The translations under genes and the position numbers were made by a program. The notes beneath the pieces were generated by a model that was given only the letters and a program-made list of their open reading frames with translations, had not been told where the DNA came from and made no database searches. From the NCBI GenBank assembly GCA_016182485.1, contig JACPGH010000003.1:1-64000 (forward strand): a stretch of DNA of 64,000 bases. The letters are read 5' to 3'. This document shows positions 42,611-51,468 of the stretch, in pieces (within the stretch, counting starts at the first letter, position 1; each line of letters opens with the position of its first letter). This DNA comes from Candidatus Kaiserbacteria bacterium. Lineage in GTDB: Bacteria > Patescibacteria > Paceibacteria > UBA9973 > UBA2103.

Positions 42611-45175
42611 ATGAAAACACAAACATATAAGATCCACGGTATGCACTGCGCGAGCTGTGTGGCGGTCATCGAGCGCGTACTTGGCAGAACGGTCGGCGTC
42701 CGCTCCGCCTCCGTAAATTTCGCTGCCGAATCCGCCCTAGTCGAATTCGATGAAAAGGCGGTTTCAGAGCCGCAACTTGCCGAAGCGGTCGCTTCCGCCG
42801 GCTATCATCTGATCACCGGCGCAACTGATGGACAAACTGATGGACACGTCGCGTCCATCAAAGCTGAAGGACACGACGTGTCTACAACCCGGACCATTTC
42901 AATCCAAGTGCTCGGTATGGATTCGCCGCATTGCGCCATGGTCGTAGAGGGCGCGCTCAAGAATCTGCCCGGCATACGGAACTCCGAACTGGATTTCGCC
43001 AACCAGCGGGCGAAGATTTCTTTCGACTCCCCGTTGACCGCAGAGCAAATTTTCGCAGTGATCCGTGACGCCGGATACAAGCCCTTTCTTGAGGAGGGGA
43101 GGGCAGAAGACCTTTTGGACAGGGAGAAAGTCGAACGGGAACAAGAGGCGCGGATCATGAGGCGCAAGCTTGCGGTAGGGGGAATTCTGGCGGTGCTCGT
43201 ATTTCTCGGCAGCTTCCCGCAATGGTTCCCGTTCATGCCCGAGATAGCAAGGAATCCCTGGACCCTGCTCCTCCTCACCGCCCCGATCCAGTTCTGGGTC
43301 GGTTCGCAATTCTATAACGGGCTCAAATTGCTGGTGAAATACCGGACGGCTGACATGAACACGCTGGTTGCCATCGGCACTCTCTCCGCATTTCTTTACA
43401 GCGCGGCAGTCACGGCCTTTCCAGACTTCTTCATGCGGGGCGGTATCGCGCCCGAGTTATACTTCGACACCTCGGCCATAATCATCGTTCTTATCCTCTT
43501 GGGAAAGTATTTTGAGATCCAGATGAAAGGCCGAGCTTCAGAAGCGATAAAGAAGCTCATCGGACTACAGCCGAAGACGGCTATAGTCCTTCGGGATGCA
43601 AAAGAAGTTGAGATACCCATCATCGAAGTCGTCCCTGGAGACAGAGTCATCGTCCGCCCCGGGGAGCGCATACCGGTAGACGGGAAGATTCTCGACGGAG
43701 AATCTGAAGTGGACGAGTCAATGCTCACCGGAGAATCTATGCCCGTTCATAAAAAGGCGGGGAGCATGGTCATCGGGAGCACGATAAACAAATTCGGTAC
43801 CTTTAGCTTTGAGGCCGCCAAAGTCGGCAAGGACACCATTCTTGCGAGGATAATAAAGATGGTGGAAGAAGCTCAGGGCTCTAAAGCGCCGATCCAGCGG
43901 TTGGCGGACCTTATTTCCTCTTATTTCGTGCCGGCAGTTCTCGGTATTGCGATCGCCACCTTTGGCGTCTGGCTCTTTTTCGGCCCGGCACCAGCCTTCA
44001 CGTTCGCTCTAGTTAATTTTGTAGCAGTTCTCATCATCGCCTGCCCGTGCGCGCTCGGCCTCGCCACGCCAATGGCTATCATGGTTTCTGCTGGCAGCGC
44101 CGCCGGGAAGGGGATACTGATAAAAGACGCGGCTTCGCTCGAGATCGCGAACAAAATCAACACGGTCGTCCTCGATAAGACAGGCACGCTCACGGTGGGG
44201 AAGCCGGAGTTGACCGATATCGTCGCCTGGAATAACGCGCAGCAGCCGGAGGTTCTTCACTATGCCGCGTCGCTCGAGCAGAGGTCGGAGCATCCGCTCG
44301 CGCAAGCCATTCTGCAATATGCCGCGAGCCTGGATCAGAAATCGTCGCATCCTTTGGATAGCGCGATCATCGCCGAAGGCGCAAAGGAGAAGCTCGCTCT
44401 CTACCGGCTGGAAGATTTTCAGGCTATTTCCGGTAAGGGTTTGCGCGGGTATTTGTTCGACGGTTCGCAGAAATATGAAGCGCATCTCGGTAACCGGAGC
44501 CTTATGGAAGATATAGGGCTTTCGACTGCGCCGTACGAAAAAACGATTGCCGATCTCGAGAGCCAGGGGAAGACCGTCATGATCCTCGCGGCAGAAAGAG
44601 AGATCAAGGGCGCGCTCGCGGTGGCGGATGTGCTGAAGAAAGAATCTGCCGCCGCAGTCCGAACGCTCAGGAAAAAAGGCATAGACGTCTGGATGCTTAC
44701 GGGAGACAACGAGCGCACGGCTCGCGCTATCGCGAAAGAAGCCGGAATAGAGAATGTAATGAGCGGCGTTCTCCCCGATCAGAAAGCGCTCAAAATACGC
44801 GAACTGCAGACGGCGGGGAATATCGTCGCGATGGTGGGCGACGGCATAAATGATGCGCCGGCGCTCACGCAGGCGAATATCGGCATCGCCATGGGAGAAG
44901 GCACGGATATCGCGATGGAATCAGCGAACATAACGCTTATGCGCGGGGACCTGAGGCTTATTCCGGAAGTGATCCAACTCTCGCAGCGGACTTTGCGGAT
45001 AGTCAAGCAGAACCTGTTCTGGGCCTTCTTCTACAACATCGCGTTCATCCCCGTCGCGGCAGGAGTCTTATATCCGTTTTTCGGCCTCCTGCTCAATCCG
45101 ATCTTCGCGGGCGCCGCCATGGCCGCGAGCAGCATCAGCGTAGTGCTCAATTCCCTGCGGCTTCGGAGTGTATAG
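42611..45175 (+). CDS. copA: Cu(I)-exporting P1B-type ATPase CopA
   Basis: 854 residues. The first HMA domain has GMHCASC (about 6-12). A second HMA-like domain (about 95-160) has GMDSPHC in place of CxxC. Transmembrane CPC motif (IIACPCALGLATP, near 478), TGES loop (MLTGESMPVHKK), DKTGTLTVGK (near 521), SEHPLAQAI, and GDGINDAPAL. The linker between the HMA domains (ATDGQTDGHVASIKAEGHDVS) contains small inverted repeats, another in-frame repeat insertion. It pumps Cu(I) out of the cytoplasm. Confidence 0.95.
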   Translation: MKTQTYKIHGMHCASCVAVIERVLGRTVGVRSASVNFAAESALVEFDEKAVSEPQLAEAVASAGYHLITGATDGQTDGHVASIKAEGHDVSTTRTISIQVLGMDSPHCAMVVEGALKNLPGIRNSELDFANQRAKISFDSPLTAEQIFAVIRDAGYKPFLEEGRAEDLLDREKVEREQEARIMRRKLAVGGILAVLVFLGSFPQWFPFMPEIARNPWTLLLLTAPIQFWVGSQFYNGLKLLVKYRTADMNTLVAIGTLSAFLYSAAVTAFPDFFMRGGIAPELYFDTSAIIIVLILLGKYFEIQMKGRASEAIKKLIGLQPKTAIVLRDAKEVEIPIIEVVPGDRVIVRPGERIPVDGKILDGESEVDESMLTGESMPVHKKAGSMVIGSTINKFGTFSFEAAKVGKDTILARIIKMVEEAQGSKAPIQRLADLISSYFVPAVLGIAIATFGVWLFFGPAPAFTFALVNFVAVLIIACPCALGLATPMAIMVSAGSAAGKGILIKDAASLEIANKINTVVLDKTGTLTVGKPELTDIVAWNNAQQPEVLHYAASLEQRSEHPLAQAILQYAASLDQKSSHPLDSAIIAEGAKEKLALYRLEDFQAISGKGLRGYLFDGSQKYEAHLGNRSLMEDIGLSTAPYEKTIADLESQGKTVMILAAEREIKGALAVADVLKKESAAAVRTLRKKGIDVWMLTGDNERTARAIAKEAGIENVMSGVLPDQKALKIRELQTAGNIVAMVGDGINDAPALTQANIGIAMGEGTDIAMESANITLMRGDLRLIPEVIQLSQRTLRIVKQNLFWAFFYNIAFIPVAAGVLYPFFGLLLNPIFAGAAMAASSISVVLNSLRLRSV
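42839..42894 (+). repeat. Small inverted repeats in the copA inter-domain linker
   Basis: gatggac...gtccatc (42839-42859) and gacacg-a-cgtgtc (42870-42882), in frame between the two HMA domains. Confidence 0.55.
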
Positions 45176-45215
45176 GTTCCGAAACATTTATGCCCGGAGC
45201 CGTTACAAGATATGC

Positions 45216-45251
45216 ATCCCTATTTTCGAGCGGTCGCCTAAAAATAGGGAT
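45216..45251 (+). terminator. Palindrome downstream of copA
   Basis: atccctatttt and its exact complement aaaatagggat around a 14-nt loop. A-T rich inner arms and location after copA suggest a terminator. The rest of 45176-45367 holds no gene. Confidence 0.55.
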
Positions 45252-45367
45252 AATGCCGGGATTCACAGGGACCGTGTAGTTTATTGACGGCAGGGCATGA
45301 TCCGTGGTATTCTGTTTTGCAGAAAGTTCGCACCCATAACAGCAAAAAAGGAGAAGGAGGGGAAGTC

Positions 45368-45835
45368 ATGACGGCCGAAAGACTCCTGTACCTCATTGGC
45401 TCAGTGCCGGTGCCTGCGCTTCCGGAGTTCGTCGCCGCGGAGAAGTTCCGAGTCGGTGAGACGACCGACGGCCTCACCGTCGGCTGGCTCGACGACAACT
45501 TCAAGAAGCACTTCCTCGGCAAGATCGAGGAAGCAGTCGAGGCGGCGGAGCTGCGCGTGCACGAGCTCATCAAGCCCTCGCGCGACCCGGCTCTTATCGC
45601 CGAGCTCGGCGGCGGGGACAAGGCCGAAATCAGCCTCGGCCAGTTCTGGCACTTCCTCACGAAGGCTAACCGTGTCCGCTGGTGGGTCTGTTGGTACTGC
45701 GCCCACATCCGCGACCTGGACAGAGTGCTCTGGGTTGTGAGCGCGTCCTGGGGTGGCGTCGACCTTCGCGTCGCGGTCCGTTCGGTTGACAACCCGTTCA
45801 GGTTGGACGCGGGCCGCCGATTTCTCTCCCGCTGA
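45368..45835 (+). CDS. Putative second DGR-target-like protein
   Basis: 155 residues from ATG 45368, with a strong Shine-Dalgarno (ggagaaggagggg). Helical N-terminal part (HFLGKIEEAVEAAELRVHELI), then FWHFLTKANRVRWWVCWY. The C-terminus LWVVSASWGGVDLRVAVRSV, DNPFRLDAGRRFLSR, resembles the W..DGW.V.A.SV..P..W..G..xFSR ends I associate with variable regions of Patescibacteria DGR targets. That resemblance is from memory. No matching template repeat is in the window. A branched hairpin follows, as for the first target. Confidence 0.5.
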   Translation: MTAERLLYLIGSVPVPALPEFVAAEKFRVGETTDGLTVGWLDDNFKKHFLGKIEEAVEAAELRVHELIKPSRDPALIAELGGGDKAEISLGQFWHFLTKANRVRWWVCWYCAHIRDLDRVLWVVSASWGGVDLRVAVRSVDNPFRLDAGRRFLSR

Positions 45836-45870
45836 TTCTGCAGCGCTCTGACATTTGACCCGCTGTACCT

Positions 45871-45920
45871 TGGGCTCTTTGAACCTTTGCGAAGCAATTC
45901 GCGGAGCGTAGGAGAGCCCA
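45871..45920 (+). promoter_or_regulatory. Branched hairpin after the second target-like gene
   Basis: Outer stem tgggctct / agagccca (8 bp), inner stem gcgaa-gcaa-ttcgc. The two-storey layout matches the hairpin after the confirmed VR at 39812-39853. It could also act as a terminator. Confidence 0.5.
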
Positions 45921-45939
45921 TCTGTTTTGTATAACGTGC

Positions 45940-45945
45940 TATACT
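45940..45945 (+). promoter_or_regulatory. -10 element
   Basis: TATACT, 9 nt before the ATG at 45955. Confidence 0.4.
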
Positions 45946-45954
45946 AATGCCACG

Positions 45955-46347
45955 ATGGATTTAGCATCCAAAAAGTTTGTCGCGCCGCTCGCTCTCGCGG
46001 TATTTCTTTTCGCCGCGCTGTTCGGATTCGCGGCGATGGGGGCGCACATGCAAGAGGGCTGTTCATTAATAGTCTCGGGAGCGGCGCCGTGCCCGGAAAA
46101 TATCGTGGCCGTCGCGGTGCACCACTTATCTGCGTACCAAACTTTCAGTCACGTGCCGCTCGATTTTGGCGTCCTCTTTTTATTGGAAATCCTCCTCTTC
46201 GCCGCATTTGCCGCGGCGGTGTTCAAAATATCACCGCCTCTTGCCGCCGTCCCAGCATATTTTCCGCACGGGCCTCCGCAGTCTATCCTTTCCAGACAAA
46301 AACTCACGCGCTGGCTTTCTCTTCTCGAACATAGTCCTTCTTTTTAA
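45955..46347 (+). CDS. Small membrane protein of the copper island
   Basis: 130 residues. Two hydrophobic segments (about 11-29 and 74-92) flank a loop with two cysteines (MQEGCSLIVSGAAPCPEN) and two histidines (AVHHLSAY), a plausible metal-binding loop. No named family recognised. It precedes the DUF1573 and CcdA-like genes. Confidence 0.6.
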   Translation: MDLASKKFVAPLALAVFLFAALFGFAAMGAHMQEGCSLIVSGAAPCPENIVAVAVHHLSAYQTFSHVPLDFGVLFLLEILLFAAFAAAVFKISPPLAAVPAYFPHGPPQSILSRQKLTRWLSLLEHSPSF

Positions 46348-46405
46348 TCGCGAAGCTCGCCTCTCAGCGAGCGATTCCGGGCGCTTATTCGTTTCCTATC
46401 TATCT

Positions 46406-46912
46406 ATGAAAATAAGCCTCATCAGCATCGTTGCAGCGGTTCTGCTCGTACTCGTCGGGCTCTTCTTGTGGGGATACTCGGGCGGCGCGGCAGGCACATC
46501 CAACCCTTCTCTCTCCGGCGCAGAGAGCGCGCTCGTCGCGGCCGAGAAATCCTACGACTTCGGCACCATATCGATGAAGAATGGGAACGTCACGAAAGAC
46601 TTCGTAATCACCAATCCTACGCAGGCAGACCTTAAGGTAGCTTCAGTTAGCACTTCGTGCATGTGCACCAACGCGTACATCGTTAAACCGGACGGCAGCT
46701 TGAAGGGGCCCTTCGGCATGGCCGGCCATGGCGGATTCGTGCCGCCGGCAAATGAAGTGATCGAAGCGGGCGGCAGCCGTACGATCCGCGTCGTTTATGA
46801 TCCGAACGCGCACGGACCGGCAGGCGTCGGGAAGATAGACCGGTTCGTGACCCTGGCGGATTCCGCCGGCAATACGCTAGACCTCGAGATACAGGCGCTC
46901 GTTACCCCATAG
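46406..46912 (+). CDS. DUF1573 domain protein, membrane-anchored
   Basis: 168 residues from ATG 46406. N-terminal hydrophobic anchor (about 5-25), then a DUF1573 beta-sandwich: EKSYDFGTISMKNGNVTKDFVITNPTQADLKVASVSTSCMCTNAYI, with the CMC pair in the position of the family's conserved Cys. Usually extracytoplasmic. Two nt before the CcdA-like gene, which suggests a thiol or metal handling role. Confidence 0.85.
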   Translation: MKISLISIVAAVLLVLVGLFLWGYSGGAAGTSNPSLSGAESALVAAEKSYDFGTISMKNGNVTKDFVITNPTQADLKVASVSTSCMCTNAYIVKPDGSLKGPFGMAGHGGFVPPANEVIEAGGSRTIRVVYDPNAHGPAGVGKIDRFVTLADSAGNTLDLEIQALVTP

Positions 46913-46914
46913 GC

Positions 46915-47697
46915 ATGAAACGGATATCCATTATCGGAGGCGCCATCGCGCTCTTCATCCTCGCTGTACTTATCCTGAAATTGAACCCGACAACCTCGAC
47001 GCTCATCTGGAATGCGAGCAACGGGGGCGCCTGGCTCTTACCGCTCGTTCTTGCGTCGGCCCTACTCGACAGCGTGCATCCTTGCTCGTTCTCGATCCTT
47101 CTCATCACGATCGCCTTCCTCTTCGGACTCCAGATGACGCGGGAAAAGATATTGCGTATCGGCGGCACGTATATAGCGGGCATATTTGCCGCGTACCTGC
47201 TTATCGGACTCGGTATTCTCCAGGTGCTGCACTTATTCAATACGCCGCACTTCATGGGGAAGCTGGGGGCTCTGCTGCTCGTACTCTTCGGCGTGGTCAA
47301 TCTTGTGAATCGGTTCTTCCCTAAGACGCCGATCAAGCTCTCCATCCCGCAAGCCGCGCATCGGCCTATGGCGCGCCTTATGGAGCAGACTTCATATGTT
47401 GCGGCATTCGGGCTCGGGGCGCTCGTCGGCATCTGCCAATTCCCCTGCATGGGCGGTCCGTACCTCATGGTGATCGGGCTTCTGCGCGACAAGATGACTT
47501 ATTTGGCGGGATTCTGGTATTTAGTCCTCTATAACGCCATCCTTATCGTTCCACTCGCGCTCGTGCTGTGGTTCTCGGCGGATAAGGCGGTTGTGGATAA
47601 ATTCCAAGCATGGAAGCGGGACAATCTCTCTCGCGTGCGGCTAATCGCCGGCATCGCGATGATAGGATTAGGGAGTCTGATTTTCTTCGTCGCATAG
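46915..47697 (+). CDS. CcdA/DsbD-like thiol-redox membrane transporter
   Basis: 260 residues, about seven transmembrane segments. The redox-active Cys residues are in DSVHPCSFSILL and ICQFPCMGGPYL, the paired CcdA signature. It passes electrons from cytoplasmic thioredoxin to extracytoplasmic thiol proteins, probably for copper or haem-related cysteines. 5 nt before the next membrane gene. Confidence 0.88.
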   Translation: MKRISIIGGAIALFILAVLILKLNPTTSTLIWNASNGGAWLLPLVLASALLDSVHPCSFSILLITIAFLFGLQMTREKILRIGGTYIAGIFAAYLLIGLGILQVLHLFNTPHFMGKLGALLLVLFGVVNLVNRFFPKTPIKLSIPQAAHRPMARLMEQTSYVAAFGLGALVGICQFPCMGGPYLMVIGLLRDKMTYLAGFWYLVLYNAILIVPLALVLWFSADKAVVDKFQAWKRDNLSRVRLIAGIAMIGLGSLIFFVA

Positions 47698-47701
47698 CAG
47701 T

Positions 47702-48136
47702 ATGGAAATCGTAATCGTCATCGCGTCGATCCTTGCCATCGCGCTTCTCGCGTGGGCGGTGAATCGAATATCTTCGTTTCCGATCTGCCCAATATGCGCC
47801 GGAGTCGCAGGCACGTGGCTCGCGATGCTCGCCCTGCGTTTCGCCGGGTATGCTGTGCCGGTCACGCTCATGGCAATGCTCATTGGCGGTTCGGTGGTCG
47901 GCATCGCTTATCAGCTTGAAAGACGCGTATCTAAGCCGCGTCTTTTCAAAGCGCTCGCCATCCCGGCCGGCTTCGTCGCGGGATATGGGATAGTTGCCGA
48001 AGAGTGGCTGCTCGCTTTCTTGGCCGGCCTGGCAGCTATTCTGATAACGGGAATTTTCCTGGAGAAATCGTCCTCGCCTGCGGCAAAAAAGAGAGGCCAA
48101 CTGCTGCGCGAATTAGCGGATTGCTGTAACGAGTAA
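47702..48136 (+). CDS. Membrane protein with CPICAG motif
   Basis: 144 residues, about four hydrophobic helices, an N-terminal CPICAGVAGTW motif and a C-terminal DCCNE. The CxxC within the first loop could be redox-active or metal-binding. No named family. Tightly packed between the CcdA-like and the next gene (3 nt), so it belongs to the same operon. Confidence 0.6.
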   Translation: MEIVIVIASILAIALLAWAVNRISSFPICPICAGVAGTWLAMLALRFAGYAVPVTLMAMLIGGSVVGIAYQLERRVSKPRLFKALAIPAGFVAGYGIVAEEWLLAFLAGLAAILITGIFLEKSSSPAAKKRGQLLRELADCCNE

Positions 48137-48139
48137 TAT

Positions 48140-49030
48140 ATGCCCATAAAAAACTATTCAGGATTGTTCTCCGTACTCGCCGCAGGAGCGCTCATCGCTC
48201 TCGCGTTCCTCTGGTCGCCGCCGTCTTCTCCGAAGGCCGCCCCTTCTTCCGACCGGGCGGAATTAGCAGAAGTAGTGCTACCGACCGATGGCGTGACGTT
48301 GCCGGTTATCTGGGGCGAGATCGGCGCAAAGCTGGTTGAATCTGGCGCCATTGATCTCGAGAAGCTGAGAGCCCTCTACGAGAGCCGGGGCGGCTTTCCG
48401 GCAGAATATCAAAAGATGCTGGAGAAGAATCACAGCGAGAAGGTCGTGATCACTTCTTGGAACGCCGGATACCTGCTCAATCTCCTCTGGGCGCTCGGAT
48501 TGGCCAATGAGAATCCGATCCTCGAGGACAAGGACGAAATGATGAACCCGCGCTACGGAGGAGACGGACGTCCACCGGCAGCGGGCTTCGCTTCCACCGG
48601 CGGATGGTCTCTCGCGCGCGGGAATGTGATGGACCATTACGGCAAACACAGGCTAATCTCGCTTACGACAGATCAGCAAATGCTTGTAGACCGCGTGTCG
48701 CGGAACATCTATCGGCCCTGCTGCGGCAATTCGACGCACTTCCCGGACTGCAATCACGGCATGGCCATGCTGGGCTTACTCGAGCTTATGGCCTCGCAGG
48801 GGGTGAGCGAGGAGGAAATGTACCGGACTGCGCTTGCGGTAAATGCATACTGGTTTCCGGATACATACCTGACCATCGCGGCGTACTGGCGGGGAAAAGG
48901 CGTCGAATGGAAAGATGTCAGAGCGAAGGAGGTTCTCGGCGCAGCATTCTCGAGCGCCTCGGGGTACCGAAATATCGCAGCCCAAGTCGCTCCGCAGGGA
49001 GCGAGCGGCGGCGGCAGTTGTTCGAATTAA
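48140..49030 (+). CDS. Exported protein with CCGNSTHFPDCNHG motif
   Basis: 296 residues. N-terminal signal anchor (about 8-28), a mostly helical body, and a striking Cys/His motif near residue 195: RPCCGNSTHFPDCNHGMAMLG, with a further Cys at the end (GGSCSN). This looks like a metal site. It lies in the copper/redox operon, so copper binding is plausible but unproven. I do not recognise a named family. Confidence 0.6.
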   Translation: MPIKNYSGLFSVLAAGALIALAFLWSPPSSPKAAPSSDRAELAEVVLPTDGVTLPVIWGEIGAKLVESGAIDLEKLRALYESRGGFPAEYQKMLEKNHSEKVVITSWNAGYLLNLLWALGLANENPILEDKDEMMNPRYGGDGRPPAAGFASTGGWSLARGNVMDHYGKHRLISLTTDQQMLVDRVSRNIYRPCCGNSTHFPDCNHGMAMLGLLELMASQGVSEEEMYRTALAVNAYWFPDTYLTIAAYWRGKGVEWKDVRAKEVLGAAFSSASGYRNIAAQVAPQGASGGGSCSN

Positions 49031-49057
49031 TGGAATTAACAGAGGACGCGAAATAAT

Positions 49058-49327
49058 ATGCAACTTATGATGTACGGACTCTATGACGGATACGGCGGAT
49101 GGGGAATGATGGGCAATCCGCTCGGCTGGGCGGTCGGAGGCGTGATGATGCTAGTGTTCTGGGTCGTATTCATCGGACTTATCGTTTGGGCGGTGCGCGA
49201 GTTTTCCGGGCGCCATTATCGAAGGGATTCGCGCGATTCTTCCGCGCTCGAGATATTGAAAGAGCGCTATGCGCGCGGAGAGATAGACCGAGAAGAGTTC
49301 GAATCTAAGAAACGAGATTTGGCATAA
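49058..49327 (+). CDS. SHOCT-domain small membrane protein
   Basis: 89 residues. Gly/Met-rich N-terminus (MMYGLYDGYGGWGMMGN), one transmembrane helix (about 30-50), then a C-terminal SHOCT domain (LEILKERYARGEIDREEFESKKRDL). The Met-rich start could contact Cu(I). Ends the copper island before a strong terminator. Confidence 0.85.
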   Translation: MQLMMYGLYDGYGGWGMMGNPLGWAVGGVMMLVFWVVFIGLIVWAVREFSGRHYRRDSRDSSALEILKERYARGEIDREEFESKKRDLA

Positions 49328-49338
49328 AAGCTGCTAAC

Positions 49339-49374
49339 GACGCGCGCCGCCCGAGAGGGCGGCGCGCGTCTTTT
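49339..49374. terminator. Strong terminator between convergent operons
   Basis: gacgcgcgccgccc-gaga-gggcggcgcgcgtc, a 14-bp perfect stem followed by tttt. Confidence 0.88.
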
Positions 49375-49388
49375 GTGCCAGACGTTGC

Positions 49389-49922
49389 TTAGAAGAATCC
49401 GAACAGGCGAGAGAAGAATTTGTTGATGTGGCCGAAGAAGTTTCCGCGCGCCTTCGTCGAAGTTGCATTCGGTGTGCTTTTTTCCAAGATTGCCGAAGCG
49501 GTTATCGAAGAGCCGTTCACAGTCCCCTGAATGACCACTGCGTCCCCGACCGCTACATTTGAGAGAGTCGAGGTCGCGTTGTTCTTCACGATATTCGCGC
49601 CTGCCGCATTCACGCTGAAAGAAGCACCGCCTTTGTTCGTTATCGTGAACGTTGTCGAACTGACGGCTGTTACAGTACCGGCGACGATGGGCTGGCCGTT
49701 CCCGAAGGGAAGCGCGAATGCAGCTCGCTGCCCTCTGCCACGACCCCCGCGATCATCGTCATCGTCGTCATCATCATGCATCTTGATGAGCGTGGTCGAG
49801 GCCATGCCATGCCGGCCCTTCTCTTTTCTTCCGCCTTCATGCGCGAGCGCAGGGGCCGCGAGAAGGAGCGAACCCGTCATCGACCCGATGAGCAGAAGCG
49901 ATAATGCGCGTGAATATTTCAT
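49389..49922 (-). CDS. Secreted DUF5666-type protein
   Basis: 177 residues. Signal peptide (about 1-27, SLLLIGSMTGSLLLAAPALAHEG), a charged D/R/G-rich spacer (DDDDDDDRGGRGRG), then a DUF5666-like beta domain IVAGTVTAVSSTTFTITNKGG...VAVGDAVVIQGTVNGSSITAS. Downstream of the sigma factor and its membrane partner, so probably part of their regulon. Confidence 0.8.
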   Translation of the reverse strand: MKYSRALSLLLIGSMTGSLLLAAPALAHEGGRKEKGRHGMASTTLIKMHDDDDDDDDRGGRGRGQRAAFALPFGNGQPIVAGTVTAVSSTTFTITNKGGASFSVNAAGANIVKNNATSTLSNVAVGDAVVIQGTVNGSSITASAILEKSTPNATSTKARGNFFGHINKFFSRLFGFF

Positions 49923-49982
49923 GTAGTTCTTAGTTACTGTGCTAATGGCCGGCTTCCCCTATATACGCACGCGAGGAAATAT

Positions 49983-50879
49983 TTATTTCCTGCCCGGGCC
50001 TCTTCCGCCGTTCCGCTCGTCATCGGCATCTTCCGTGTCGCTGCCGTTCTCGGCGTCTTTCTCGCCGCGTTCTTCTCCCCCCTCCCCTCTTTCGTGTTTT
50101 TTATTTTTGCCCTTTTGTGATTCCATATGAATACCATACGCTCGTACAACCCCGCCTTCGTCATGGCCGCCGACATATACTTTCTCTCCGACTGAAAAAG
50201 CCTCCGGGGAGGCGCCGGCAGGCGGCACGATGGTCCATGTCTCTTCCTGGGACGCTTCTTGAGTCATCCGGAGCATTGACGAAGCGGCAGACTCAAGCTC
50301 GTCACTCTCTTCAGGCTTTGAGGTCGGGCCGCTTTTGGAGATAGTGATGGTCGAGCTTCCGATCGAGGTGATTTCTCCGGAATACAAGCCTTGCTCGGGG
50401 CGAGGCGCGTCCAGTTCTCCGTAAAGCGGAGTTAATGCGGGGAGCTGGCCCGTATTGGCCGCTCTGAATATGGAATAGTGGAGCGGCGTAACGTCGAGCA
50501 GCGCGCTGCCAGCGAGGCCGACGAAAAGAACTGCTCCGAATACACGAAGGACAGGGAATCGGTAGGCGGAGGTGAATCGGCGGACAAGGAATTCGAGCGC
50601 GACGATAAGGAGGAGAAAGAGAATAAGAGATGTCCATGGAAAGAGAGAGAGGAAGGCTTGCAGGCCTTGGGTGCCGAACAGAAGCAAATACTGCGCCCCG
50701 CTTGTTTTCACGCTGAAGAAAGCGAAGGACAGGGCGAGGAGGGAGGCGGCAAGCACGAGCGCTGCAGAGATGCCGATAAGGATTCTTTGCAGCATGAACG
50801 AACTCCGCGGGCGCATCTTGATCTCTCCCGCGCGGATCTTCTCGAGCACGTTCTTACGGATGTCAGGTTGGTTCGACAT
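49983..50879 (-). CDS. Membrane protein, likely anti-sigma partner
   Basis: 298 residues. A short cytoplasmic N-terminus (NQPDIRKNVLEKIRAGEIKMRPR) precedes three or four transmembrane helices (about 30-150). The extracytoplasmic C-terminus has a DUF5666-like segment (GLYSGEITSIGSSTITIS) and a long charged tail. The start overlaps the end of the sigma-factor gene by 17 nt. This is the usual layout of an anti-sigma factor, although no zinc-binding motif is seen. Confidence 0.7.
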   Translation of the reverse strand: MSNQPDIRKNVLEKIRAGEIKMRPRSSFMLQRILIGISAALVLAASLLALSFAFFSVKTSGAQYLLLFGTQGLQAFLSLFPWTSLILFLLLIVALEFLVRRFTSAYRFPVLRVFGAVLFVGLAGSALLDVTPLHYSIFRAANTGQLPALTPLYGELDAPRPEQGLYSGEITSIGSSTITISKSGPTSKPEESDELESAASSMLRMTQEASQEETWTIVPPAGASPEAFSVGEKVYVGGHDEGGVVRAYGIHMESQKGKNKKHERGEGGEERGEKDAENGSDTEDADDERNGGRGPGRK

Positions 50880-51423
50880 GTTTTTTTAATGCTTCTCGCG
50901 CGCGCTTGAGGCGAATGCCCACCGTGCCGATCGGCACGCGGAGCACTTCGGCAATCTCCTGGTATGAAAGGTCTTCCAGATAATACAAGATGAGAACTTC
51001 TCGATATAGCGCGGAAAGTTTCGCGAGACCGCGCTCTATCCGCGTGCGGATCTCTTCGCGCTCCTCGTCCTCGGCCGGGTCGAGCTTGTGCGAGGCGAGG
51101 GCGGGGAAAAGGTCCAGGTCGACAGTGATGAACGGCAGGCGGCTGCGCTCCCGCAGAGAGTTCACGAACATATTGTGCGCGATGCGGTAAATCCAGGGCG
51201 AAAAAGGCCGTTTAGGGTCGTAACTCTGGATGTTTTGATAAGTTTTGATGAAAACTTCCTGCACCGCATCTTCGATCGGCGCATGTTCATAGAGAAATTT
51301 CCGCCCATAGCGAAGCAGCTTGTTCTGGAACCTCTCCATTAGTACGCCGAAGGCCGCTTCGTTATTTCTCTGTACCAAGGCGGCCAGCTCCTCATCGGTC
51401 TTTTGGGCAAGCGCATCCTCCAT
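50863..51423 (-). CDS. ECF-type RNA polymerase sigma factor
   Basis: 186 residues. Region 2 (LLRYGRKFLYEHAPIEDAVQEVFIKTYQNI, then PFSPWIYRIAHNMFVNSLRER) and region 4 (LSALYREVLILYYLEDLSYQEIAEVLRVPIGTVGIRLKRAREAL) are complete. TATACT lies 9 nt upstream. Controls an unknown regulon, probably including the two genes downstream. Confidence 0.93.
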   Translation of the reverse strand: MEDALAQKTDEELAALVQRNNEAAFGVLMERFQNKLLRYGRKFLYEHAPIEDAVQEVFIKTYQNIQSYDPKRPFSPWIYRIAHNMFVNSLRERSRLPFITVDLDLFPALASHKLDPAEDEEREEIRTRIERGLAKLSALYREVLILYYLEDLSYQEIAEVLRVPIGTVGIRLKRAREALKKHVEPT

Positions 51424-51447
51424 GCCGCCCTAAGTATACGCTTGAAT

Positions 51448-51468
51448 TTAGGACATCGGATGTCCTAA
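51448..51468. repeat. Perfect 10-bp inverted repeat, 1-nt centre, supplying a stop codon
   Basis: ttaggacatc-g-gatgtcctaa. On the minus strand the TAG stop of the hydroxyacid dehydrogenase lies inside the palindrome. Confidence 0.75.
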
